Below are positions 12,750 through 23,880 of a stretch of 64,000 bases of DNA, in pieces; position 1 is the stretch's first letter; each line of letters opens with the position of its first letter. The notes beneath the pieces are model-generated. The model saw nothing but the letters and a program-made list of their open reading frames with translations, had not been told where the DNA came from and did no database searches. The position numbers were made by a program, and so were the translations under genes. Origin of the DNA: Thermothelomyces thermophilus ATCC 42464 (lineage: Eukaryota > Ascomycota > Sordariomycetes > Sordariales > Chaetomiaceae); assembly GCF_000226095.1 (NCBI RefSeq), contig NC_016473.1:2294001-2358000 (forward strand), in the 5' to 3' direction.

Positions 12750-13548
12750 CTCTCAACTCCTGTCCGATTCGCGGTTTCCTCCCCCGTTTTACCCCCATCT
12801 CTTCTTCCCTTCCCTGGAGGAGAGAAAAAGGGGGTAAAAAAAAAAAAATAGGCGGGAGGGAGGAAAGGAAGAGGAGGGTCGGACAGCGAGCAAGAGCGGA
12901 GGAACAAGACGGCAAACAATTCCTGCCTTATTAGACCACTTGTATGTTTCCTCGAGAGGGTTTTCAAGAACTGCTGGGACGGATGGTTTTGATTGGGATG
13001 GCAATTGCCCTCCCCCTCCTTTTTTCTTTTTCTTTTTCTTTTGGAGTCTCTTTCCTCCTCGGAAGTTTTGGGCCTTTTCTCGGCCCGGGTATTTTTGTGT
13101 CGTGGTTTGTGCATCTTAGGTTCTCTGTCTGTCCTCGTTTACTTAATTTGGGACGAACATTGTTGTATGGTGCATGTAGGCAGGCACCTGGAGGGATGGC
13201 ACAAGCGACGCGGGGTTCACGTTTGGTTTCATTTATTATGTCTTGCATGGCTGCGTCAGGGGTTAACGTTCAATGTATGATGGGGAGTACGACAGCTGCG
13301 GGATGCACTGTCCTTCTTTACGTTTACAGCTTGCTTACCAGGTACATACATACAAGGGTTTTGAGACGTATGATGAGTGCCTTTGGATCGGAGTCACCTG
13401 GTAATCAACGATTCCTTGATACGACAGCACTGTTCTATCGCAGCAGATTCCTGCTCAAAAGATGCAAAGCTCGCCCGCTCAAACAAGGCTTGCTACCTGC
13501 TCCTATCACAACGAACACCAGAACTCCTCCGTGGGTACCCTCGTTCCA
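12690..13548. other. Convergent 3' region RHEB / seryl-tRNA synthetase
   Basis: Strong strand composition bias: CT microsatellite at about 12717-12756, then poly-purine and poly-pyrimidine tracts (A-run at 12836-12849, TTTTTC repeats at 13020-13041). Open frames here follow from this composition. It most likely holds the 3' UTRs of both flanking genes. Confidence 0.6.
12717..12756. repeat. (CT)n microsatellite in RHEB 3' flank
   Basis: About 14 uninterrupted TC units, then TTTCTTTCTCTC, starting 28 bp after the RHEB stop. Confidence 0.9.
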
Positions 13549-16021
13549 TTACCGGACGGGGACCTCCTTCTTCTCGCCTTCCTTCTTCTCCGCATCCCTC
13601 TTCGCAAATGGAATGAAATCGGGAGCTCCGGGGAGGTACTAATATTTGTTAGTACAGAATGTACATATCCATACGTGCGGCCTTCCCGGCTTACCTTCCG
13701 CAGCGGTTCGGGAATGCGGACACCCTAATAGGAAGTTAGTGGTATAAATAACTGAGGATGCTCGGATAACCTCTTACATCTTCGGTCTGGAAATTCTCCA
13801 GGATCGCGCAGATTGTCCTCGTGGTTGCCGTGAGAGTGGAGTTGAGGCAGTGAACATAGGTCTTCTTGATGTCGGTCTGCTTCTTGACTCCGAAGCGGAT
13901 CTCGAGGTCCCGGCTCTGGTAATCGGTGCAGTTCCTATATCGAAATAGTGTCACCAATAGGTACCTCGTAAGATTAGGGACGGGTAAACATACGAGCAGC
14001 TCACCAACTCCTTGAACTCGCCCTGATGCGGGAACCAAGCCTCGAGGTCAAGCTTCTTGGCAGCTTATGGTTGTTAGTAGAGCGACTCGTGCCCCCTTCG
14101 TTGTCCAAACATACCGGCGTTGTCTAGAAAAGGAAGGCAAAGTCAGTTAATTGCTCGTTTCGAACATGGGTATCGCGCAGCAGGGCAACGTACTCAGAGC
14201 ACCAGAGACAATGGCGACCACCCGGTAAGGAATTCCAAGAGACTTGTAGAATTCCTCTGACGTGGAGATCATGCTTTCGAACATCTCCCACGACCTAGTA
14301 AATGTGAGATGCGGTTCGCAGAACAAGCAAGAAGGGCAGCAGCTCACTTCTCGGGGTCGGTGATGCAGAATTGCTCAACCTAGAACGCGTTAGGCACTTT
14401 CGAACCAGGCGGCAGAACCAGCGGACCGACCTTGGTGAACTCGTGAACACGGAAGATGCCCCAAACATCCTTTCCGTGCTGGTAAAACGATCAGCGTTGG
14501 GGCAGGTTAACAAAACGGAGAGTGCAAACTTACAGCGCCAGCTTCCTTCCGGAAGCAGTTCGAATAGCCCGCATACCTGGGCATACCGTGAGTGACAGTT
14601 CCAAAGGATCCATAACATAAAGACTTACTTTAGGGGCAGCTGCTTGGGCTGCAGCCATTCGTCGCTGTGGAAAGCTGAGATTGGTTGCTCAGAGGTCTGT
14701 CTCCAGTTAGGGATGTTGCCGCCAGAAGCATTATCCACAGGAATGACTCACCGCGATCAGGTACTTGTCTGCCTGGTCACCAGTGACCTTGTAGAGTTCC
14801 TCGTCAAACCTAATCCGAGCGTTAGAGGCATACCGAGGCCAGGACCCATGTGTGCAGGTCTTCGTACTGTGAGAGCTGGGCCGTTTTCGCCATCTGATCC
14901 TTAAGCATGAGCTGCGGAGTCTGCAGAGGAATGTAGCCTCTCTCGTTAAGGAACTCAAGACCGTAGTTGATGAGGGCTCTGAGAATCGCTGTTAGGGGCC
15001 AGCCGACAGAAACACCTTGGATCACATGGGTACCACCATACTGGTTGAGAAAGACGCCCCACCGGCGCAGGAAGTACCCGCGATGGCCGACAACCTTGAC
15101 TCCTCTCTCCGGGTCGTAGCCGTCCAGCTTCTCTAGGACCTCGTGATCTAACCGTTTTCGTCAGCCTGGTTCCGGCGCGAAAGGATGGGCCTGGTTGTCC
15201 TCACGCGAAAGGACATTGCGCTTCTCAAACGTGACCCCCTCAGGGGCCCACGTGCGCTCGACAGTGTTGTTGTCCTAGTTACGGTCAGGGCCGGGCGGTG
15301 TTTCGACATGGGGCTGGCGCATACGGACCTCGTTGTCTGAAACCGGCACGGACTCGTGGACGATGTTGCCGATCGTCTTGACCTTGGCTTTCAGGGCCTT
15401 TTCTTTCTCGGCGGCCAAGGCCAGGAGGTCCTTCTTCTCCTTCTCGAAATCGGCTGGGCAAGTCAGCACCCTTGACTGACCGGGTCGGCTTCGTTCTCCC
15501 AACCTTTCTGCTTCAGGAGATCGGTGACATCTTCCTTGGCCTGCATACGCGGTCAGAATCGAGTGGGCCGAAGGGGGGGGGGGGGGTTGGTAGGCGTGCG
15601 TGCCTTCTTCTTGGGGCCGATCTGTTTCTGGACCTCGTTGATCCTGGCGTTGAGTTGGGTGGCAGCGTAGGCAGCTGTATGGTTTTGGTAGGAGTTAGAA
15701 ACCCAAGCTGAAGTAGGGATAGGAGAGCGGCATGGACCGGAGACTCACTCCTGCGGTGGTCGTCCCACATGGCGATCACCTCGTCTACAACCTCCACGGG
15801 CGCATAGCGCTTGCGCTGGCTCTCCCTGATCTTGTCAGGGTTGCCGCCGCGCTCGACAACTGGTTTACAATCGGTTAATGTTTTTCAATACGGACACGGA
15901 TCACACCGGAGGGAAGGTCGTGTGCAATTAGCAGCAAGGAGACGAGGAACACGGGTTGGACGGGAAACGGGCGGGAAAGAGAGGGAGGGAGTTTCGTACT
16001 GAAATCGTTAACGTCCAGCAT
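13549..16021 (-). CDS. SES1: Cytosolic seryl-tRNA synthetase, 18 exons
   Basis: Class II aminoacyl-tRNA synthetase charging tRNA-Ser. Exons from the start: 16021-16000, 15859-15749, 15674-15604, 15540-15504, 15453-15329, 15274-15205, 15147-14868, 14809-14752, 14696-14629, 14576-14534, 14478-14431, 14379-14348, 14294-14194, 14123-14115, 14063-13994, 13934-13778, 13724-13695, 13638-13549. Total 473 residues, all phases closing. [20 protein letters not shown] is the typical eukaryotic start. The tRNA-binding coiled coil spans about residues 40-110. Motif 2 is [20 protein letters not shown] and motif 3 is [19 protein letters not shown]. The tail is lysine-rich ([13 protein letters not shown]). 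Intron 15541-15603 must be GC-AG, since no GT donor exists there and retention gives a stop. Exon 14 is 9 nt. Seventeen introns are many for this lineage. Confidence 0.95.
14115..14123 (-). other. SES1: 9-nt micro-exon of seryl-tRNA synthetase
   Basis: Reads ttttctag|ACAACGCCG|gtatgt on the minus strand. It supplies the N-N-A of [17 protein letters not shown]; skipping it would delete three residues. Confidence 0.85.
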
Positions 16022-17400
16022 TTTGGCTGCTATGGAAGACTAGGAGAGGCCGGGGGGGGCGTCGAGATCAGTAAGAACCAGCAAACCCTGGGGCTACAGC
16101 AACAACGGCGGGATAGGCGATGGTGTCGCGAAAACAGTCATTGGCGGGGCAGAATAATTATTTCGCGGGGTGGAGGGGAAGGTGGGGCAGTCAATCAGCC
16201 CAGGTTCAGCGCGGCTCCTATCGATAAGCTTAATCGAACTCGCTCTGCAGCGGCCTAATTCAAACCAAGGGTAATTACCTTATGCATTTATCAGTATGCC
16301 CCAGAGCAACAAACTCCAACAACCTCCAAAAACCTCGTTTCTATCTGCCAATGTGTACCAACTAATCACAGGCGGTAACTTGCCAGTGGTCACACACCGG
16401 GGGGTTTACATTAACCTGTGTGACCCAGAATACCTCGTGACAGTTGTTCAGTGTCAAATTGCGTCCTCAACAACATGTCGGGCCGATAATCAGTCCTTTT
16501 CGGCACCCGAACGACAGCGCCCATCAAATTTCATTCCCCCCCGTTCCACCACTTTTCCCCTTCTATACTTTTCTTTGGGCTCTGAAGGAGAGAAAAAAAA
16601 ACAAATCACAGATTCATCAATCTTGAGTACTTGCTTCTTCACCATGAAACCACCATCTGTCGTCAAGACCCCTTTGAGCTTGTTCGCCTGGGAAGGGCGC
16701 AGGTCCGCAGTTCGAATCAGGCCCGGTTCTTCGGGAGTATGCTATCTCCGCGGGCAGGGAGTTGACACATGCAACAGGGTACGTGGAAACCCCGGCTTCC
16801 TGGCGACCGGCTGCCTGGCGACCGGCTTCCGCCCAAACGTTACTTTGGACTTCTGAGCTGCCTATCGCAGGGGTGTCGAAGCCCCATGCCTCGTGGAGCT
16901 GGAGGAACTCATAGTCTGGGCCCGCGCCGCATGGAAGCACGGCGGCGGGTGTTTGCGCGGCCGAAAGGTCGGGACTACCGTAACGATATAGGTTGGGCAA
17001 AGACGCTGGGACGGAACCTGTATAGCCATCGCAGACTTTCGATCCTGGCACGCCCCGCGCTGTGTGCTGCTGCATATTCGTGCAAACTTTCAAGACTACC
17101 AATCACCAGGTCGGCGGAACTTCTGGAAATGCTGAAACTCGGGTAGATTAGCAACATACGCAGTAAGAACGATGAGAAACATCATCTTCTCATATTTGAA
17201 GAGTTATTAAACCGCAGAGCGCAGGGGCGAATACGAACACCTATCGCCTGTCCAGCACTCTGTCTACTATCCAATGACCTCCATATATAAGGACATTCCC
17301 ACGAAGCTCCTTGTACATACGACCATACCCACCAGAAAGCACGGCATCCCGTCCGCTCTGCCCTAGTTAAGCTGGTGAGGGCCTTCATACCTAGGGCATA
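16022..17400. other. Intergenic between seryl-tRNA synthetase and the island
   Basis: Normal base composition, so still outside the RIP zone. Contains an imperfect direct repeat (CTGGCGACCGGCT, about 16800-16826) and a GTTCGAATC box (16711-16719) that I could not extend to a tRNA. Frames of 120-186 residues overlap one another on both strands, and I recognise none as a protein. Confidence 0.5.
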
Positions 17401-17647
17401 AGGGAAAACGCTATAAAACGGCTATAACCTCTCCGTAAATTGTTAGTACTCTCCGTTGTCGTTCCTTTTGGTAGCGTAATTCGGTTGGTTCCCATGTTTC
17501 GGAGGCCGCGGCGTAGTTAAGGAGCCGCTCCCTGTGGCCTCCTTCCCTATCCGAGGCACTTGTTATTTTTCTCAGAGATTATTTTTTTTAATACTAGATA
17601 ATAAAGAAAAGAAGGGAAAAAAAATCTACGTCTCTTTTCGGTTCGAG

Positions 17648-20341
17648 ATGACTTGGCGACGCTGTACTCTTGTTATCAATGAGCCTATAACCACCTTATG
17701 CGATCGTAGCGAGCGATAACGAAAAGCGGATAAAGACAATAAGCTGTTCGAGGACTCTAATTTCGACGATGTAGTGGATGTATATAAAAAATCATAGGAA
17801 GATCGACGACGCGTATAGTAATCGATATGGTAGTAAGTACCTATAGCGCTTTAGTCAAAGAATATCTTATTAATGATAACCTTAGCTTTGTTAAGACCTT
17901 TAAGAAGGAAGATTTTAACTAGGTCTGGCTTAGATTGTGCTAGGATAATAGGAAATCAAAGAAAATCATCAAATCATACTTTCGTGATTACGTTAAATCT
18001 TTATAGACAACTTGCCCTAGCCTTAGAGAATATAAATAGGATATTATCTAAACTATTACGACGGCAAAGACTATTATTAGTCACTAGAGAACTCTGCTTA
18101 TAGAAGCAAACAATACGATCCTTAGGGCCATAAGACGGAAGGATCCTAGCAATCGTAAGCTCTAGAAGTTAAGATAGGAAAAGGGAGAGTCAAGAGATAG
18201 GCCGGTAGCAGAAATAACTAAGGTAAGAAACTCGACAACGCCCCTTTTAGGCCGACATCTAGCGGTCAAGTAGGTCTTCTAGCTAACAAGTGACAAATAG
18301 TAGATTTAGAAGGAACTTGCCCCGACGTTCGGGTTAATACGTACGACGGAGCTTACCTTCAAAAAGACCGAAACTACGTCCGATGACCTCTTAATACTCC
18401 TTGATACGCTCTAGACACGCGCCGACGATGTGCCCTGCCAGCCTTGGGTCCGTATTACGGTTCACTAGACGCTAATCCTGGCAGGGTTTAGATTCCGACT
18501 AGGGTCGTTAATACAGTTCTATTACAAGCATATTCGGCTTCTAGTTATTCGAGATCTAGAGAACCCGGACCGAACCACACTCGCCGCTACTATCACAGTA
18601 GCCCACGACAAATGTCATACAGCAGATCCTTGCCTAGAGAAGTCGGGATATATAAAGTCTAGGTATACGCTATATACTTCCTAGTATAGAATTGTTCTCT
18701 TAGGATATTTATATATTTTGGTATATAGTATTAGCTTTACAGTCTTTCCGGTCCTATGCTAACTGCTGTGTCTTGTCAGCCTGATTGTAACCCAAGCAAT
18801 CGCTGACGATGCATTTAAAACCCCCTTCAAATCTCTTGATGAGATACTTACTCGGCCGGATCTCGAACATACCGACTCTCTAGAGCTCCATTAGAAGAAG
18901 GATATACTAGATCACAAGGTGTTTCCGATCTAGTACTTTAAGTACCGGGAAATATAGCATCGCCTATGGCCAGTGGCTAGCAGCAGAGAACTTTAACAGC
19001 CATACTCCCTCTGTGTTAGCGCTGGCGTAAAGCTAGACGGTAATACCTTCTGCTAGGCGATAATCTAGCATTATAGACTAACTCTAGGTAATTTTAGGTC
19101 CCCTAACGCTGGCATTACGCTCTCATTTCATATCTAACTCTAAAGAAGTTTTTCAACAAAACTACCTTCCTTAGCACATCCGTAAAGAGATCATGCTGAT
19201 CATCTTTAGTCTAGAAGTAGCAAGGATAAACGAGAAGCTATACGTAATGATACGACATACGACTATAAAGAGAGACCCGAATGTACCGATTTATCCGACA
19301 ATTAACGAGGTAAAGAGCCTTAAGAGCCGTCGAGATATATAAGAGCTAAAACAGGAGTACCTTGTAACAAGAGACGAAAGAGGTTCGGATGATAAGGAGA
19401 TAAAACGGGCTTATACAGCGTATTTCAGCCGTCGAGAGGAGCTCGTAAATCTGCTTATTAAGGATAGGCGACGTGAATACTTCGCTAAGGCAAATAAGCG
19501 ACGGGCACTTAGATAGTTAACCAATGACTTGTCTACACCAGTGGCAAAATTATAGAAGCCACGCACTTATATGGCGGCTTTCGACCAGACCGCTACACAT
19601 ATTAGCTACTTCCTTAGCCAGCGGGACCTTGGTAGGCGGCGGCACGCGCAGATTTTTTCGGAGCTACTTCTCTCGTACCTCCGCAACTAGGGCACAAAGG
19701 TAGAGGCCGCTATAGCCTTACTCGAGGAGACGAAGAAGCCATAAGCCATAAAGCAAGAGCCTAAGATATAGACATGCCTCTTATATCTCGCTCGGTTTCC
19801 CTATTGTAGTAATTTGACAAGGCATAACACAAAAGTCTATTTCTTGAAGGGTACGTTCGACGAGCCCTTCTCATGCCTACAATGCGACCGTCTTGGTAAA
19901 GAGAAGCATATAGTAGATGGGGTAGAATAATGGAGCAATTACATAGAGCAGTGCTATAGTATTCTCTACACGCCGTATCTACCGAGCTTAAGGTATAAGA
20001 GAAACGCTAGGGCAGCCTAACTAAAGCCTACAAAAACAAGATCTACCTGTTGCCTAGTCTGCGAAGGCATGTTTTATTCTAGAAATAGCTTTACACGACA
20101 CTTTAATAAGGAGCATGGAACTCTGTTCCAAGAGCCCTTCCCATGCTTTGAATACCATAGACAAGGTAGTAAGGTGGTCAAGATCGACGGCCGGGCAGCT
20201 TGGATAGAGTATGTCGCTAAGGTATATAAGCGCGATGGACAGACGATGGTTAAGATATCCGAGCTAGGGAAGGTGTTAAGGAGGAAGAAGAGAGAAGAGT
20301 ACGATAGAAGAGAAGGTGTCAAAAGAGTGATATCCGCTTAG
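17648..20341 (+). pseudogene. DUF3435 tyrosine recombinase with C2H2 tail, RIP-inactivated
   Basis: Reads in one frame for long stretches, broken by TAG/TAA at former CAG, CAA and TGG codons. In order: acidic N-terminus (about 17.70-17.80 kb); helical core-binding-like segment (17.83-18.2 kb); catalytic region with a GFRFRLGSLIQF box that probably carries the first catalytic Arg (about 18.48-18.53 kb); a KEVFQQNYLP segment that may hold the Tyr (about 19.15 kb). The long charged linker then reads IKRDPNVPIYPTINEVKSLK with K/R-rich helices ending RRALRQL, which I recognise from DUF3435 proteins. The tail is Cys/His: CLQC, then CLVC with HFNKEH, then PCFEYHRQG, where Tyr replaces Cys by C-to-T. 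This family includes Starship captains, but C2H2-tailed members also occur elsewhere. The start is uncertain. Confidence 0.75.
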
Positions 20342-20399
20342 AGGAGAAAGGGAAGAGGCGGAACAGGAAGTGGGGGAGGGTGTAACTATAGATCTGTAA

Positions 20400-21565
20400 A
20401 GTAACTTAGTCCCCGTAAAACTCGGAAGACAATCGAAGCATGATAGCATAGTTTAGCAGTATCTAGGGCAGTGAAATCATACTCTAACCTAGGAGTATCA
20501 TTTATGTTCTACTTGTCTTAGTCCTTCTTTACCATATATAAGCGAGTTTAGGAGTTACTCTATAGCTAAGAGCGCCTTATGGCCTACTAGAGTCGAGGCT
20601 AGCGAACAAGTGATATTACATTATATATCTAAAAAGCCTAAGACATACTCTACCTAATCTATATATTATCGAATAGCGCGTTCTGCCGAATCGTTAACGG
20701 TAATATACTAGCCCTGCTAGTTTCGAACTCAGGCCGTTATCTCGCAAGCTTATAGCTATAACGAGGAGTTTTGAGCGCTTTAGTCCGCTATGCTAGATGT
20801 TAGAGCTACTTTTATTATTGTCTAAATAATAGACTCTAGGCATTGCTATATAATTATATTACATCCCCTTGTATACGTATATGTTTATGCTGTCTCTTTA
20901 CTATAGCAACGCCCTTTGTCAGGGTCCGAGGTAACTCTTGTCTATTAGGGTTTGGTCGTAGAACTATCCGTATATTTTCCCTCTTCTAGTAGATTCTCTA
21001 TACCTCTTGGTACTTAGTAATCCTACTAGTATCGATTATATCTAAGCTAGCTAGGTCGGCCTATAAGCCGTGCTAGCTTATTAGATGCAATGGTTAGGTA
21101 GAATTAATAGGCATAGAGTTAGGAAGCTATTAAGTCTAGAGCAAGGGAACCACTAGATGAGGTAATAGGAGGAACAATTAGAAAAAAAGGATAAGCAAGT
21201 CTATAGATCGATTCTAACTAAACTGTCGAAAAGCGTCCTAGTAGTCAGGTATAAATATTAAAGGTATTATAACGACTTTGATAGAGATTTCGTCCCAAGC
21301 TCTATATAACTCCTATAGTTGCTTATCTCGTCGGATCGCTAGCCTCTAATAGAAATTATCGAGATCCCTCGCTTCGCGTCCAATCTCGTTCACGTCATGG
21401 TAAAATGCTACGTAGCTCTAGATCCGGTATAGCGCTATATTATACTATTTGGCTAAGGACTCGAAGAGGTCTTGTAGCGTAAAGCCAAACTTCTACCATT
21501 CCTAGCGCCATAGAGAATTATTATCGAAACTTGGTTGCCAGGGCTTGTATACGTCGGTATCCATT
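20400..21565 (-). pseudogene. Degenerate unknown gene
   Basis: A readable minus-strand frame begins MDTDVYKPWQPSFDNNSLWR near 21563 and continues through SYVAFYHDVNEIGREARDLDNF and RAWDEISIKVVIIPLIF. Stops stand where CAG or TGG would be expected. The composition is that of a real soluble protein, but I do not recognise the family. From about 21.2 down to 20.4 kb the frame fades and I cannot support an end point. Confidence 0.45.
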
Positions 21566-21931
21566 GCTTCTGTAAAGGTTAGGTAATGATAAGGAGGGAA
21601 ATGTAGTTTCTGTTAGCCGGTTAACATGATCTTAGCGAGCACGGCTACCTTGCCTAGGCAGCTCCTTAGCAACCCCCACTTAACTTAATAACCAACTAAT
21701 AGAATAGCTACCTTGTCTTGATACGGACACTAACTACGACGTCTATACATAAGTACGACATGTACAAGTGCCAACAGCACAACAGGGACATGGAAGGCGG
21801 TAAGCGTAGGTTGCGTAAGTTAGGCACCTTTTATAAGCCCACTGCCTAAGATGTTCCTTGATAGCGCCGAGTTCTCCGTTTTAGACACGTAGCCTCTGAT
21901 TTTCTCCACCTCTTACTTCGCTTTTCGAAAG

Positions 21932-23880
21932 AATGGATCAGCTCGAGGACCTGTCGGATATCCAGTCAACCTAGCCCTTTTCCTCTAACAATACGTCGTA
22001 TAAGGTTCGACTCGCCGAACTACTTAGCCAGCAGGATGAAGCAGCGACGCCGGCCGTTCGATTCCCAAGATACAACGTACAAGACCCGTCTCCAAAATGC
22101 TCTTAGCTAGCAAGATCCTACCAAAGCTTCCCAGCCCGAAAACGACGCCAGCCAAACCCTGGTAGGACCGTCACATTTTAGACCATCCTCACCTTAAGAT
22201 AACGAAGACATACGGTTGCTTTTCCTACCATCAGATCCGACCAGCTTTAATCTGAAACATATAGACGTTGAAGGCTACCGGAGTCTACCTATAGAATGGA
22301 TCGACCTTAGCTACAAGGGTGACGAAGACCTAAGTATTAAGGCGCTAAGGGTACTAGTAGTCGTGTAGTCTAGCTCGAGCGTTGGTTACAATGTTACAAT
22401 TAGCGGTACCTCTGCCACTACCACTGTCACTTTTCAAGTAATCTACGACCCTTCGAGTGATGAAGTCCCCCTTGTAAACACCACCAAGGCAAAGGGTACA
22501 GCTACCCTTATTGCTAAGGGGGGTCGGTTAGATGATCCCCGCTAACAAGAGATCCAGATATACCCTTTGTCAATAGCGTAACTCTGTCTAGGGGAGTGGG
22601 AGATCTCGACATCCAGCCACGGCTACACCACGAAGCTTCTAATCCTTCATCGCCGCTTCCTCTTACCCTCAGCCTACGTAAAATTTCGGGAGAAGTCTTA
22701 CGGGAAGAGAGGTATTCCGTCGACCCCTAGCGAGTCAGCAATGAAGCGTATTAGGGGCACGAGAGAACTCTTCAAGATCTATACACTCTTAACCATACGA
22801 ACCTAGGAAGTCGATATACCTGCTTCACACCTGCTCATTGACCTCTAAGCAGGTCAGAGAGCTGAGCTTATTAGATTAAGGCCTGGCGAACAGTATACGG
22901 TCACGAGGATTTGGAACTTGTCAGACTCTCGATCCTCATTAGTATAGTAGGCAATGATTTCTATACTTATACCTGCTCATTCATCGGTTATTGCCAAGGT
23001 GGTCAAGCGGACAGGTAATCCGAAATTCACTACAACGATATAGCTTCACGAAACAAGTATTTACTCAAAGCTTTGTACCGGCAGACTTCCTACCATCGTT
23101 CAAATATTAGGCCTAGATGCTTGTATATATAGCCTCTACTTAGAAGACATCGCGGCGCCGTCCCTTGCCTAGCGGGAGTGGCGGAGGCAAGACGATCACT
23201 TCAAGGGTATACCAGCTAACGCCTACCGAATCCTAAGGGACATAGCTTCAGCCCTAAAGTTTATACACGATAACGGTATTTCCTATAACGATATAAAACC
23301 TGCCAATATCCTCTACCGTACTGCTCGTAGCACTGTGCTCATCGACTTCGGGCTAAGTAGCGTAAACAAGCAAGACTCCGAATCACTCTATACCTTAGGA
23401 ACGCCCTAGTACATCCTGCCTAAATTCCTTACAGACCCCGGAGTCGGCCGCGGCCTGCCTAGAGACGTTTAGGCTCTCGGCGTGGTAGGGCTGTACTTGC
23501 TTTACGCTCTACCACTTCCTAATAAGGGGGCGGAGTAGCAAATTTAGGCGGTTGCTTCTCGAGCGAGCGCAAGTGCGTATACGGCCACGAGAAGCATAAT
23601 ACAAAAGATCGAGACAGTGAAAGACAGGCAGACAAAGCTTAACTCTAGCCCTGTTTATAAAGTTGTCAGATGTATAACAGAGCTAATACGCTTAGAACGT
23701 GCTACGATAGATAAGGTCGTGGAGCTCTTAGAGAAGCTAGAACCCCGTGATAGGCCGACGGCAGAGGAGCTACTCGCGGACGTATGGTTCACAGAGGAAT
23801 CGCCGGACACCCGGGACCCGCTTCCTAGGGAGATTAGGCACCCTGAGAAGGCGAAGCAGTATGGAGAGGAAGGACTATAG
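21932..23880 (+). pseudogene. Ser/Thr protein kinase gene, RIP-inactivated
   Basis: Begins MDQLEDLSDIQST and carries an N-terminal region of about 330 codons ending in a basic stretch before the kinase fold. The kinase catalytic loop reads HDNGISYNDIKPANIL (about 23265-23312), with YND where HRD is usual. The Mg-binding DFG is present in LIDFGLSS (23338-23361), followed by TLGTP at the activation segment. The C-lobe ends RDRPTAEELLADVWF. Premature TAG/TAA codons interrupt the N-terminal part and the lobe after GTP, all one transition from sense codons; the last 260 bp are open. The N-terminal portion shifts frame once or twice, perhaps at introns. The substrate cannot be told. Kinase genes of this type are common cargo of fungal accessory regions. 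Confidence 0.8.

Noticed and set aside
12682-13248. Several open frames between RHEB and seryl-tRNA synthetase
   Set aside because: They translate CT, GA and T-rich tracts into E/R/K/S runs; compositional artefacts in convergent 3' UTRs.
16685-16745. tRNA gene suggested by GTTCGAATC box
   Set aside because: The flanking bases do not pair as a T stem, and no A box or acceptor stem fits upstream or downstream.
16617-17102. 161-residue minus-strand open frame
   Set aside because: Overlaps a similar-length plus frame, contains short direct repeats and resembles no protein I know.
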